A DNA stretch of 64,000 nucleotides from Lentinus brumalis (GCA_001792895.1 MARA01000057.1:124001-188000), one strand, 5' to 3'. Numbered from the stretch's first letter, positions 36,328-48,614 are shown. Notes: a model not told the origin generated them from the letters alone. A program made the numbers and translations.

Positions 36328-37270
36328 AGACCTTCAGAGTCAACTCCCGGCCCCCGTACCCTTAGTCTATGAAACGTACGGGCAAGCTCGTCACTGCTGC
36401 TCGTGTGTCTGGAAGCCCATAACCTACCTCGGTACAATGCGATACTTGAGTGGAACAGCCTCAAGTCCTCCCAGCGCTGGACCACCGTGATACGAGCGGA
36501 GCGGAAGATGCGAGAGGAACGGGAGTAATTCGAACACACCGGGTGCATTGCCAGTATGTTCCTTTGCTCTGAGACTATCTATCATCCATCCTATCCTCGC
36601 ATGCTTGGTGCAGTCAGCAGTGGTGTCTGGGCAGGCTTTGCTGGCTGTCCTGAAGATAACCCGAAGTCTTTCATTGCAAGCGAGTCAAGAAAGCATTCTT
36701 ATTCTCTCGCGAACAGTACTCTTCCACTCCCCGTACTCTGTTCTACCCATGTTCTAAGTATCTGCTTTTCATCTGCACGGGCGCCTATTGTCCACTTCCT
36801 CAGCCCAAGTACCTTCGTAGTATAAGTTCTTTCGTAGTATATGGAGTAACGCCCAGAAATGTCTTATCACGGAATGATGTTCAATGCATCGACTGTTGCC
36901 AGAACTGCGAAGTTCCGGTGTGAACTAAGTATATACTTGACACTTGCAAGTTGAACATGAGCGCCTGTCCCGCGTATTCTCGTGAAGGGCGGCCTAGTGC
37001 GGCTCATCACGATACAACCACCACTTCCATCACCTGAATGGTATGTATGTCTTTTCGGCTGCACTGTAAGACATGAATACTGACGGGGATCAGAACATAA
37101 ATTTACCATGGCCTCCCGCTAAACATCAAGGACTTCGCCACTGCCAGTCTGCTACGTGAGATTTCATGCTTCTGGCATGTGTGCGTTGTAATGACGCTCA
37201 CCCAGCTACCGGGGTCTGCGTATGACGGTCTTCCATCGCCTCCTGTGGTATTCAGGGCGATAGTGTCAAC
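36328..37270. other. intergenic, no gene seen
   Basis: About 940 bp with small frames only. Nothing recognisable. Confidence 0.5.
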
Positions 37271-38439
37271 ATGGACGTGATGCGCAGGAAGTTGATGATG
37301 TCCTCCCAGAGATCCCATAGATCCCCAGGTAGGTTTTCTCTCCCGGGAAGGCCGTCTTTCGTGGTTGGTACTCACCCTGCGGACAACTAGGTGACCTTAC
37401 AGAGGCCTCTGCGACCGACTCTCCGGCAACGGCTTCCTCGTCCTCCTTATACCTAGATGATCTTGTGGCAGCCCGGCGGGACGACTGGCCCAAGCTGCTG
37501 GTCACCTCGCCCAACGTTACATACGTACCGAAAATAATGGACGGACATGTCTCTCTCTGCATGTTGGCGGACGGCACCTACGGCCCACTCGATCCGACAT
37601 GCTGGCCTCAGATCTGCCATCGCGAGTTTGCGTACTTCGCGGCGGTCCAGAAGATCGTCCCCCCTGATCATCGTCATAGCGCATTGTGGAGGCGACCTAC
37701 GAGCAACGATGTGTGGCCGCTCGAGGATAATCCTGCTCATGGCTACTTGACCGAGGACTTCATGGCGCCGCTTGCTAAACTGACCAAGGAACTCGCCAGC
37801 AAAGTGCGCGCCCACATCTCCCTTGACCCCTCACCACCCCACGCTCATCTGCGTTTTCATGAAAAGGTGGTCGTGGATATATGCAAATTCATGCCGATGA
37901 ATGCCTCGACGCTCCGCGACCACGAAGTGCAACTCGGAATCTTCCGCCGTCACTGGCTCCTGGCGATGGCATACATGCTGTACTGCGACATGACCTTTGC
38001 ATCCTACGAAGCGTCCGCTGAACCTCTCCCTGTCCGGACAGATCTCATGGGTGCGTGGACGTCGGACCCGGAGGCTGTGATACAGCTCTACAAGAGAGGT
38101 ATACCAGTGTGGTATGTGCGAAAGTCCTTCCGGGGCGAGTCTCCTGGGACGAGCACTGGCCGCGAGGTGCCGTTCACGCCGCCGCCGAAGGTATACCCTG
38201 CCCCCATCTCTGGTACATCCTTGTACGAAGGGCCCGTCGGATATGGCTCGCTCCACGCCACTGTGCGCTTTGGCACTTTCTTGGACGACTCGTATCACGA
38301 TCTCAAAACATACCGTAACTTCGAAGCAACGGTGATGGCGGACTTGAAACGTCCGTTGTGGCCAGCCTCCTCGTTACTTTCCCAACTCCAGATCAACCCT
38401 AGGCGACACACAGTGGACTTCGGGTCAGTATCTAGCTGA
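37271..38439 (+). CDS. basidiomycete hypothetical protein, possibly degraded at the C-terminus
   Basis: Exon 1 (37271-37328) and exon 2 (37403-38439), joined by a 74-nt intron (GTAGGT to TTACAG), give 364 aa. The protein is hydrophilic and rich in Trp, Pro and Tyr. Recognisable phrases are GTYGPLDPTCWPQICH, LTKELASKVRAHI, RRHWLLAMAYMLYCDMT and YKRGIPVWYVR. I have seen the last type in lineage-specific mushroom proteins of unknown role, which often sit near repeats. A GTCAGT donor at 38425 and a TTCACAG acceptor before 38482 would replace the last residues and may reach FSELVKLRELIIF, but only with a frame change. The true 3' end is therefore unsure and the gene may be decaying. Confidence 0.5.
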
Positions 38440-39304
38440 AGTGTTTCTGACGGCGGATCTGTGCTCATCGCGAATTCACAGGTTCGGCGCCGTTTTTCAG
38501 AGCTGGTAAAGCTCCGCGAGCTGATCATCTTCCCTGGGCTCGCGCGGGGAGACAGGAGAAGACCTCGCCCCTAGTAGAGCTTACGTCCGCGGTTAGTGTT
38601 GCCTCCTGGCGAGGTCGAACTTCTTGTACGTGCAGACCAGTGCAGACCTTTTCCACCTCCAAGGCAAGCCACCGCCCGCCCATCCTCCCGTGGGCCCTTG
38701 GATCAATGTCTCGTGCGCCTCTACCTCGGTGAGCCCGAGGTCGTCGCAGTGCTTCTTGCCGCCTCGATAGACTGCCGCCCTCTGTCGCCGCGTTCTGTCC
38801 ATATACAGTACTTGTTGATCTCACCGACATCTTGTACTAACTGCGACGTATACTAGCTGTGTATGACTGTTTGGTCTCGTTTGCCGAGGCCTCAGTTTGT
38901 TTGAAACAATGGCAGATCTTGGCAGATATTCGGTTGTTCTGTGTATGTGCGGGTGCACTCCAACAGAGATGATACTCAAGAGACACGGCGTTATACGGAT
39001 AGCGCGGGGTAAATAGGATACTTCGTTCGCAACCTCGTCACCTACGTATGGGCATGAGATGTACGAATGCACGAATGTACAGGATAGATATGTGCGCATG
39101 CAGAGGCTCTACTACGGAATTGAAACATGAGAACGGAACCACGAGAAGGACTGCAACAACAAGGATGGATGCGAGAAGCAAACAAGATCATGATGGATGA
39201 TGCGCACAACAAGAACACCGGAGGTGCTGGAGGGGATGATACAGCCGCCGCGCCAGCGCGGTCATCGTACATATACAGCAGCAGCGCTCACCATTCATCG
39301 CCTC
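38440..39304. other. intergenic, no confident gene
   Basis: Holds the 3' regions of two convergent genes. Short frames on both strands at 38525-38860 match nothing I know. Confidence 0.45.
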
Positions 39305-40309
39305 CTAGTCCGCCTCCACGAGCTCGAGGTAGCCCTCCGGTACGAGAGCGTGGCCCCCGCCCTCCTTCTCGACCACTGCCCAGCCGACACCCCCGCCTCT
39401 GCCGACGACGTGGACGATCTGCTCCTCCTCCAGCGCCATCTCCGCCGTGCCCTCCGGCTCGAACGGGTACAGAGCACGATACAGGCCCGGCACCAGCGCC
39501 CGCTCGTCGCCGTCTCCGTCCTGCATCGCATCCTCGAACTCGTCGTCGTCATCGTCATCGTCGTCGTCCGTGGGGGACGAGGCTGCGAAGTTGCGCTCGA
39601 GGTCGGTCTGCGACGGCCCGCCCCCGCCCGGCTCCTGGCCCGGACCCCAGCTGAAGTGCGTGCTGAGCTTGTTCCACCGGTACGATCCCCACCCGCCTGC
39701 GCCGCCCTCCTCCTCCGTCTCGTCCGCCTGCGATGATTCGGTGGACGACACCGACGCGGCCGAATACGTCGACCAGCGCCGTCGCGGTCGGTTCACTCGG
39801 GGTACGTCGGGGCCCTTGCCCACGTGCCGATCGTCGGACTCGGGGAACCCAAAGTCGCGGATCTTGAAGAGCAGCGAGCGCCGATTAGGCTGCGGCGTGG
39901 ACGTCACCGTCGTGGTGGAGGACGAGGATGCCTCGGGCTCGTGCGAGGGCGCCTGGAGGAAGGAGGACGCCTTGGATCGGCGGGAGGAACGACGCGACAG
40001 GGCGGTGGAGGCGCGGCGGGAGACGGCTGGGCTTGGTGGTGCGGGACGAGAGGAGGTGAGTGAGTCGCGGTTCGAGGGCCCTAGAGAGTCGCGAAGCGAG
40101 CTCGTGAGAGCGGCTGCGGCCGCGTTGAGCGAGACGGGGGCGTCCGAGTTCGGTGGAGGGTCAGGTACGGTTATCTGCGTGGTGGGAGTCTTGACAGAGA
40201 AGACAGAGCCCGGGGTGGGCGTCGTTGGGGACGCAGCAGTAGTGATTACGGACAAAGAAGGTGTGGCAGCGGTCGCTGTCGGGGTGACGGCTCCGTCGGC
40301 GTGTGGCAT
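39305..40309 (-). CDS. SH3-domain protein with long disordered N-terminus
   Basis: The single long exon is open to 40369; the first in-frame ATG at 40309 gives 334 aa. Residues 1-250 are low in complexity (Ser/Thr/Pro/Ala, an Arg/Ser cluster, a DDDDDDDDD run). The C-terminal 60 residues form an SH3 domain: GLYRALYPFEPEGTAEMALE (ALYDF-like), EEQIVHVVGR, VGWAVVEKE and ALVPEGYLELVE. Such fungal proteins (the yeast Nbp2 type) act as adaptors in MAP-kinase or phosphatase signalling by binding Pro-rich motifs. The orthology is a guess from architecture. A gene-like frame starting at ATG 40560 (MSVVAQDSPGALRC) lies just upstream in a different frame and may be the true first exon. Confidence 0.72.
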   Translation of the reverse strand: MPHADGAVTPTATAATPSLSVITTAASPTTPTPGSVFSVKTPTTQITVPDPPPNSDAPVSLNAAAAALTSSLRDSLGPSNRDSLTSSRPAPPSPAVSRRASTALSRRSSRRSKASSFLQAPSHEPEASSSSTTTVTSTPQPNRRSLLFKIRDFGFPESDDRHVGKGPDVPRVNRPRRRWSTYSAASVSSTESSQADETEEEGGAGGWGSYRWNKLSTHFSWGPGQEPGGGGPSQTDLERNFAASSPTDDDDDDDDDEFEDAMQDGDGDERALVPGLYRALYPFEPEGTAEMALEEEQIVHVVGRGGGVGWAVVEKEGGGHALVPEGYLELVEAD

Positions 40310-43072
40310 GGCTGTCGTGTCGTTGTTGTCGCGGGCGGGTTCGCGTGCGTTGTCGGTGCCGTTCAGCACTGTTCGCGAGGACGATGGGCGCGATGCAAAC
40401 TCGTGTGTCCCGAGACGCGGCGGGGGTAGAACGGCGAGCCTGGCGAGGGGAAAGGAGACGTAGACGCTAAGCGCAATTCTGGATCATTAAAATAAGCTCG
40501 GTCCACTGCTTCGGAAACGCAGCGCAACGCACCGGGACTGTCTTGCGCGACGACAGACATGTCGGGCGCAGTCTTCTGCGTCGTTCGGGGGAGGTTGCTC
40601 GGTGTGGGCGGGATTTCGTCGTCGAGGTTCGCGATGAGGAGGGATTTCACCAATTCCCTCGACTTCCCGAATACTAGGTATATCCAGTTTAAACTCCGAA
40701 GGGGCCTTTGCTATGGCAATGTCAACTCAGAATCCAAATATTGATGATAAGAGGCAGGATAAGCACCTTGTACTCGGATATCGCCCACATTATGTTGCCC
40801 ATCGTCCGCGACCTTCGTGACTGTCGTCTTCGATGTACACGCTTCGACGTCTGGTGAAAACTGGGGACCTCATGGCTGCGAAGCCTTTCAAGGCGCGGTG
40901 AGTGGTGGTGAGGGCGTGCATACAGCGTGACGACATGAGGCAACGGGATCGCATAGGCATGCGATGTCGAGGCTTACTGGGTACGTCGTCCACATGCCTA
41001 GGGTCGTCTGCATTTCATGATTTTGAATCCAGTCCATGGTCATGATGACTTCAACAACGTCAGGGCAGCTGTCACTTACCCGACCGGCTGAAGTACCGAG
41101 GGACGTCGGACGGCATTCGTAGAAGCTTGACGTTGAGGTTGCGAGGAATGCTCAGTGTCAACCCCAGGGTGTACGGGCAATCTTCATGATGGGAGAGGAG
41201 AGGAAGAAGGTGAGTGTCAGTTGTATGAAGAATAGCGGCGAGCTATAGCTCAGCTACGGCTACTCCTCCGTCCGACGAAATGCGTGCTATCCCCGAAACC
41301 GGCGCATATAGTGAGTCAATCGTCTAGTTTCAAGCAGCAATCACCCTCGGAGGTCGATTGTTAACGGGTGGAACGGGCGCACGACCCTCGAGATGCTCGG
41401 GATGGACCATACAGTGGACATTGCGGACAATAATCTGCGTCGACACTCTATGGACGAGAAAAGATTGCCCTCAGGAAGGCAGGTTTTGATGAGCATTCAT
41501 CGTGAGTGTTCGAGCGTTCAATCTACAACACCAGACATGGTACTGATGGCGGCGCCCAGTGTTACGAGCAGAGTGCGCATATAAGCCAGCATTATCATAT
41601 GGACACCACCTGTGACGATTCTCCACATGCATCCGTTCACCCAGGACACAGCGATCGCGACGGCGCTGCCAACGTCGACTACGACTGCCGGATGCACCTT
41701 TTGTGTCTCGACGCCGTATGTCGCGAGGACGTACATTTCCCTTCTAGCGTGGGAGGCAACTACTTGGTAAGCACAGTGTCGAGCACATTAGCCCACCCGT
41801 GTCCTGCTCACATGTATCAAGTACATGTGACGACTCCCGAGCCACCCGTGCTTGTCCTGAACTCGCATACAACGACCGTGGACCTAGCCTATGCGCTCCA
41901 ATGTCCGAGAGGATGATGTCGTCTGCCACAATTGTTGGTCGAACACGCCATCCTCAAGGGTAGCAATGCGCCACAAGGTTCGCCTCCTCGTCTCTCTCAC
42001 CCACCCCTATCATGCCGTCTGCTTCCCGCGAGTGGTACTATCCTATTACTACTGGCCCCGTGAAGGAGGATTCGTTCGAAACTCTCCATGTTCCGCCAAG
42101 CCAACCCATGCCTCCTCGGAGTATCCTTGGGATGCGTCACCGGAATGCCCGTGATACCTGTAGCTGACGAACTTTCTAGCCTTCGTTGGCATGAACAACG
42201 TGTCATCACCACCGTCCGCATCTACGCAGGATACTCAGACGTTGGAAAATCAGGTGCCCATCAGCATACTCCGTTTTCTTGGCGGGCGCACCATATCATG
42301 GAACTATGCCGGCATCGAGCTTGAGTTTGTGCAACACATGGGCAGGTCAGGAAGAAGGACAGCGGACGTGCTTCTTAGGGACTATGTACCATACATACCT
42401 CTGATCAACCGCCGAAGACTCCTCCGATAGCATGTAACCCGCGGCATTGCCCAAAATGGTATGTCGGGAGTACTGCTTCGGGAATGTTGACAAGTGTTAC
42501 GATAGGTTACTACAGACCGGCGGCGGTGGTCGAAGGAAGAGCTCAGAACTATTACCTTGTGTATCCTGGGAGATCTACATCGTCAGTTGTCCTTCAATAT
42601 CTGGCAGCGACTCCGAGGGAAGCCTACCAGCGTACTGCAATGGAGTCGCACGTAAGTCATGTACCCATCGATATTTTGTTCTACTTTCTCTTACTTTGCT
42701 GCACTAGTCTAACACCCTGACGTGATGAGTCGCACTCGTCCCCGATAAGACTTGAAAGCGAGCAATTGCGGAGACCGTGACTGAGGTCCGGCCTAACACG
42801 ATCTCCACCAGAACTCTCTCCCACATGATGTTGGCTTCTATCTCCCCGAGGAACATCGTTCATCCTCGCTTTGGGTTTGGTATGTACGCCGCTCATGTGC
42901 TTCGTCTTGACCGCGTCTCCTTGTGCCGGAACGCACGAAGTCATGACCGGACTACCAACCTCCGTAGGCCCTAGGGTATACCGCGGCCCGGCCCAATTTG
43001 GCACCGCATGCTGCAAAGACTTCTCTGCGCTTGGCTTGAACGGAACCTCTCTTGGCAACAAACCACCGCAGG
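40310..43072. other. 2.7-kb region without a confident gene
   Basis: Possible gene fragments are visible but cannot be assembled. One is the upstream SH3-gene frame near 40383-40653. Another is a plus-strand start at 42011 (MPSASREWYYPITTGP) that ends after about 51 codons. A third is the minus-strand frame 41518-41736 with hydrophobic stretches. None matches a family I can name. Confidence 0.35.
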
Positions 43073-43079
43073 TATAAAA
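43073..43079 (+). promoter_or_regulatory. TATA box of the M35 protease gene
   Basis: TATAAAA lies 83-89 bp before the ATG, a canonical core promoter position for a fungal gene with a short leader. Confidence 0.6.
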
Positions 43080-43161
43080 TGTGATACGTTTGCGCAAGAG
43101 ACAGACCGCAGACTTCCGAGTTGCAGTCTTCGCATCCTCAGTCTCCACTCGAGTACCGGCC

Positions 43162-44655
43162 ATGTTCTCGCTCGCCTTCATTACCCTCACCGTCTCCGCC
43201 GCACTCTCGCTCGCCACCCCAGCGAAGCGTGCCCCAGCTCTCGAGGTGTCGGTCACCGGTGCGTCAGTCCTAGTCGCCATATATAACCAATTATGGTCCT
43301 CTCATGCCCCCACTATACAGCGCCGTCTCAGGTTCACTCTATCGACGACATTAAGATCACCGCTGCTGTGACGAACACAGGCTCGGAGGATGTGAAGGTG
43401 CTCAAGTTCGGCACCATCTTGGACAACCACTACCCGACCCGCTCTTTCACGGTCAGCAAGGACGGCCTCGTCGCGAACTTCACTGGTATCAAGCTCCACA
43501 TTGACCTCGAGGCTCTCGACGACTCTGCCTACGTCATCATCCCCGCCGGCGAGACCGTTGTCGTCGAGCACGAGGGTGATCACACCGCGTTGTCTCCGAT
43601 ACCACCTATATGCTGATGTCGGTTATCCGCAGTTGCGCCATTGTACAACTTCGAAGAACTCGGAACGGGGGCGTTTGAGTTCGAGCCTGTGACCGACTTC
43701 CAGGTCGTCGAGGCGGATGCGAAGCCCAACGCGTACAAGGTCAGCGCGGGCAAGGTTAAGGTCAACGTCAAGAACGACGTCGCCAAGCGCGAGATGAAGA
43801 CTCGCGAGAAGCGCGCCCGGGTCAGCTGCTCGAACAGCAGCGAGAGCAGTTTCATCTCCTCAAGGTACGCCGCTGCGTTCTTCGTAGTCGCTGGTCCATC
43901 AGTGAACAGTGCTTGCGTGCGCCTCTTCAGCTACTCTGAGGCCAAGTCTCTGGCTTCGGTCGTGGCGAACTACATCTCCACCAATGGCGCGGACAGTCTC
44001 TTCAAATCCTACTTCGGTTCTTCCTCGGTAGCTATTCACCACCGCCAAGCTTGTGAATTTTCTGCTGACCCGAGCATTGCAGACCAGCACAGTCCGCAAC
44101 GTCTTCTCCGTAAGTCCTTGGAAGTCGCAGGTCGCCGAGCTCTCTTCTGATCTGATCACCCATGCCCTACAGGCCGTCGCCAGCGAGAACTCGAGCAGTC
44201 GGACGCTCTCTTGCACTGATCCCTACGGTGTGTGCGACGGCAATGTCATCGCCTACACTGTGACCTCCACCACGAACATTTAGTACGCGACCCCCACGTC
44301 CCATGACTCCCTTCGCTGATTGACGCATGCACACGACAGCTTCTGCTCGATCTTCTACAATGAGGTCACCACTTCCCGCCTCTGCAGCGGCACCACCGTT
44401 GCGTCTCGCAACATCCGTGGCGGCACTGTCCTCCACGAGCTCACGCACGCCCTCTCTGGCACCAACGATGTTGGCTATGGGTGCTCCTATGATCAGAGCC
44501 TCGCCGCGTCGAGCCCCAGCCAGGCGCGCAGCAACGCTGACAACTACAACGTACGTCCTATCTGTGAAATCTTCGTCTCCTTGACTTGCATCGTGCTTAT
44601 ATGCGGCTTCGGACAGTGCTTCGCCACCCAGGTCTACCAGAACACTCAGTGTTAA
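43162..44655 (+). CDS. secreted deuterolysin-type metalloprotease (M35, aspzincin)
   Basis: Eight exons (43162-43258, 43321-43575, 43633-43864, 43931-44027, 44083-44109, 44173-44282, 44340-44550, 44617-44655) join in frame to give 355 aa. A signal peptide is followed by a dibasic site (AKR) and a propeptide (VHSIDDIKITAAVTNTG, GIKLHID). The mature protease starts around the RARVSCSNS region. The zinc site HELTHAL is followed by GTNDVGYGCSYDQ, whose Asp is the third ligand that defines aspzincins. NADNYN, then CFATQVYQNTQC, closes the protein. Six or more Cys suggest disulfides. It would digest protein outside the cell in nitrogen scavenging. Exon 5 is only 27 nt. The gene converges on the MTAP gene, with 203 bp between stop codons. 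Confidence 0.94.
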
Positions 44656-44858
44656 ATGCCTCGCGGCTGATCGGTGAAAGCACGGTCAATGGTCGGTATC
44701 GGCTCTTGGTCTGTTGAGCACTTAGATGTACGCTTACACAATAAAAGTCACAAAGTTGCAACGCTCTACATTGCGATATGACTCCTGTACAACGACGTGC
44801 TTGTCTTCTACGATATTCTATTTCGCCGGTTTGAGATCTGAGTACACCGGTGATGATT

Positions 44859-46088
44859 TTAGCTGAAGTAAGCGGGAAGGATGTAACGGAGCTTCTGCCT
44901 GTCTTCCTCCTTCTGCTCGTCGGAGCGCGGCATGATGGAGAACTTCATCGAGCCCGCCTCCTCGTCGAGGATATTCCCCTCCGCCGCAGCGTCATGGAGC
45001 TCCGCGAGTACGGTGGCCGCGACTTGCCTCGAGAGGTTCGCATTCGCATGCAGTGTCTTGAACACCTCCGCGGCAGTCACGGCGGACTCGTCCTCGCGCC
45101 AGGAGTCGTAGTCTGTGACCGTCGCAATCAGGGCGTACCTACGAAGCAAAATCAGTGCCCGACGTCGATCCGGTAGATGATATAGGGCATACCCCAGCTC
45201 AGCCTCACGCGCGAGCTTCGCCTCGGGCAGGACGCTCATGTTGATGATGTCGCCACCCCACTGGCGGTACATTTTGCTCTCGGCACGAGTCGAGAACTGC
45301 GGGCCCTCCATGCACACGATGGTCCCGCCCGTGTGGAGCTTCGGCTTCACGCCGCGCGCAACGTAGTCCGTGCTGTTGGCAGCGGCCTCTACGACCTTGC
45401 GCACGCGCGACTCAAGCCAGTTGACGAGCTTGTTGGCGAACGGATCACCGAACATGGCGTGTGCGACGACGCTGGTGCCCTCAAAGAAGCTGGCAGGGCG
45501 CACGCCCTTCGTGCGATCGATGATCTGGTCGGGGAGGACGAAGTCGCCGGGGGCGAGCTCCTCGCGGAGGGAGCCGACGGCCGAGAACGCGAGGATCGCG
45601 CGGACGCCGAGAGACTTCAGCGCGGCGATGTTCGCGCGGGAGGGCACTGAAGAGGGCGGGATGGTGTGCCCGGCACCGTGGCGAGCGAGAAAGGCGATCT
45701 GCGTGCCGTTGGGGAGGGCACAGATGGCAATCGGAGAGCTCGGGAAGCCCCATGGCTGCAGAGTACACGCGGTAAATACGCATGCGAGCTATTGAGCAGT
45801 TTGTAAGACCCGTACCGTCTCAGGGTTGACGTGCTTCCTGTCAACGTCGGTAAGCAGTGATTATCAACTAACAAACGGAGAGACGTACAAGAGGGTGAGG
45901 TTATCGAGATGGTACAAGCCGCTACCTCCGATAACACCGACGAGGACTGAAAATAACGGTGTCGTAAGCGCAAACGGTAGAGAGATGGGGAGAGGTGGTT
46001 AAGTGAAAGTATACACGCGATGTGCCGAATAGCGCGGTTTTGGTGTGGACTACTCACCCGGGCTGCTCTCACCGCTGTCTGTGGCCAT
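44859..46088 (-). CDS. S-methyl-5'-thioadenosine phosphorylase
   Basis: Five exons (46088-46058, 45946-45889, 45837-45816, 45755-45193, 45138-44859) join in frame to give 317 aa. The enzyme cleaves methylthioadenosine, the by-product of polyamine synthesis, to adenine and methylthioribose-1-phosphate in the methionine salvage pathway. Visible motifs are [12 protein letters not shown] (phosphate loop), [52 protein letters not shown] and [20 protein letters not shown], with TVTDYDSW. These place it in the MTAP branch rather than purine nucleoside phosphorylase. Exon 3 is a 22-nt microexon. The start codon is the only ATG compatible with the short first exon. Confidence 0.94.
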
Positions 46089-46674
46089 GTTTTCAAAGTT
46101 AGTGCTTCTAGGATATCTGCGAGGACGAGAGTAGGTGGTGGAGATCAGTCTGCAGGCCCAAGATGCTCTGAAAGCGGCACGACAGCCCAAGGATCGATGA
46201 GGCGATATCAAAGTTAGTAAGTGCATTAGCGCCCGAAAATCTGCGCCGCCCCGGCCAGCGCCTCGCACTCTTCTTGTCTGCTACCTGGCAATAGGTTCAT
46301 AAACTTGCGAAAATCTCTGCAGGTCGGTGGGTGGTTGGACGTCCGAGTATGATTGAATAAGCGCGCTGATCAGCCGTCCGAAAGGCGCATACGCTTGATC
46401 GACCGTACAACATACATACTTCTCAGCGCTGTACCGCGTCAGCTATGAGCTTGCGTGCCCACAAAATCGGAGTATTATGGACTCAAGTCGTAGCACTCCT
46501 AAGGTGATGATTGATGGAAGCGAGAGTGAGTGCCGTCGACTCTCGAGGAACTTATCACATATCCACGGTCACGGGACACATGGTAGTCGCCGCGTTTAAC
46601 TTTCTACTAACCGACGCGTACAGTGTGCTCATACCTAGCTTGCCTTCAGCCACTAGAACAGCTCGAACCAGGAT
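46089..46674. promoter_or_regulatory. divergent intergenic region (MTAP and DUF6697-like gene)
   Basis: This 586-bp stretch separates two genes transcribed away from each other, so it must hold both promoters. I see no convincing TATA box for either gene. Confidence 0.45.
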
Positions 46675-48614
46675 ATGGCTCTCCCGAGCTCCAAAGTCAG
46701 ATTGAAAGTTGAAGCCGACGAAGCGGATCGCAAGCCACAAATCCAGCATCATGTCAAGTCGGTAGGTTGCCCAACTACGTGCGACGTGGCTTGCCGTGGG
46801 CTGACTAGTGCTGGTCACCGAGCAGGAGAAGAGCCAGGAGGATAACATCCCTCCTCTGCCGCCTACGACACCCACTTTCGATCCCACGGAAGAAGCCGCT
46901 AAGACTGAAGACTCAAAGTGCGCGATTACTTCTGCTGGCAAGCCGGAGAAGAACCAGGAAGATCATGTTCCTGATCGGCTGGAAGGCGTGAGACCCTCCC
47001 TTGGTCCCATGAGAGACCCTGCGGAAGTCGAAGACTCGAAGACTGGTGTTCTTGCGGTCGGTGTACGTCGATGACTTGCCTTCACGGAGTTCCTCTAATC
47101 CAGGCATCGCAAACAGGGCGATCCTGGAGTCCGCAATGACGATCACCACCACGGAACTGAGTCTAGAGACCCAGGAGCGCGATTGACTGTTCCTGACGTG
47201 ATCATAAGGGATGGGAAAGCCCTTGCGACAATCGAGGTCGTGTTGCCCCGATGGAAAGACGTACTGCGTCGCAAGTCACGTCGAGCCAGGTCCGAGGCAC
47301 GCCACATGGAGGAGCAAATGCCAGCGCATCCGGGCGGAATGAGCCGGGAGGCTACCGCACTCGCTGAACAGTTGGGTGGCAAGAGGGAACCCGTCGAAGA
47401 CCCCGAATTTCGGGTGTTCGAAAGATACAACCCCGGACCTGTGGAGGTCGCTCAAGCCATTCAGGAGATGCGCAATGTGAGTTCGTCAAGGCAGACATCG
47501 TACCCGTGCACTGACTGTATATATTGTCAGCCGGACGTCAAAGTGAAGAAAGAACTTCTTCTGAACGATGAATACGTCCTCGACGCCCTGACATGGGAAG
47601 GGATCAACAACCGGTATCCCATTCCAGTACCGCCTGACATCGCGGAGTTTCCCTTCCCTCGCGCCTACATTCACCATCTCTACGGCGGAGGCCACCAGGT
47701 GACCTTTCCAGAACCGAACAAAGACCTTGTAGGGTGGCATGGCCTCAAAGACTGGGCGTTCTTGACACTGGAGTGGAATCCGCACGCGCCGACGCGCCCA
47801 GGCTTCTCGGGTCTATTTTTCACGAGACAATCTGGGACTGCCGATTGGGAAGACATCATGCGCACCTTTGTCCGCGTGCGGTCAGGCAGGTGGGTATACA
47901 TGGGTCAGTACAAATTTGGCCGTGGCAAGTCGCTTACAGCGGAGTCATGGAGGCAGCAGTCGGCGGTGGTAAGCCACCATCCGCTTTTACCCAACGGCAT
48001 TCCAAACCTGACATCTTGACTTCTGTAGGTCCGTCGTACCTGGGCGAAAGGATATATCAAGATGTCGGGTAGCGACCTTTGCGTTAGGGTATGGCTGCGC
48101 AAGCAGAGAGGCTCGGACTGCAAAATCACCGAAGAGGACTACGAAGCGGCAGAGCCCAAGATGAAGGAGATCCAGGCCTCAATCACTGAAGAAGATATCA
48201 ACGGCGCGTTTGATCGCGATGAAGAAGTACCTTACCCCATACGCTCAATCTGCCTCGACGTTATTGATCGCACTGCAGGAATTGGGCGTATACACGATGA
48301 CCTGCGTTGGCTACGACGAGGAGTTCATTCGTTTCCTCGAACGGAACGTGCACAGATGGGATCCTCCCGCACCGAAGAATAAACAGGCCGCAGCTCCGGG
48401 AACGGTGGGGAACAAATTTCGCAAGGGTACGGGCTCTAAGAGGAAGCCGATCGAACTAGACTCGGACGACGACTCGGTTGAACGGTCAGGAGGTGCAGGG
48501 GAGCCGTGGGTCCAAGAAGGAGATGACAAGAACGCCAAAGTTGCCAACAGCTCCGCGCAGGAGCCCGAGAGACGGTCGACCCGTGAGAGGGTGAAACGGG
48601 TACGGATCTCGTAA
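46675..48614 (+). CDS. DUF6697-like protein of unknown function, 551 aa, 6 exons
   Basis: Exons 46675-46761, 46826-47062, 47117-47476, 47531-47968, 48029-48226 and 48279-48614 join in frame. The N-terminus is hydrophilic and contains two related units ending in EDSKCAI and EDSKTGV, then a basic EVVLPRWKDVLRRKSRRAR helix. The C-terminal domain has TWEGINNRYPIPV, YGGGHQVTF, WHGLKDWAFLTLEWNPHAP, TRPGFSGLFF, RWVYMGQYKFGRG, RRTWAKGYIK and YTMTCVGYDEEFIRFLERN. A basic/acidic tail follows (RKGTGSKRKP, then LDSDDD). The domain and intron positions match the minus-strand gene at 30.5-32.7 kb, including an identical 87-nt first exon. Function unknown; the composition suggests a nuclear protein. I recall this domain as DUF6697. 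Confidence 0.83.

Noticed and set aside
39447..40463. 338-codon plus-strand frame rich in Ser and Gly
   Set aside because: Antisense shadow of the Ser/Arg-rich SH3 protein; the minus strand has a real SH3 domain.
41518..41736. Minus-strand frame with hydrophobic stretches that could be a membrane protein
   Set aside because: Too short, no recognisable domain and no joining exons found.
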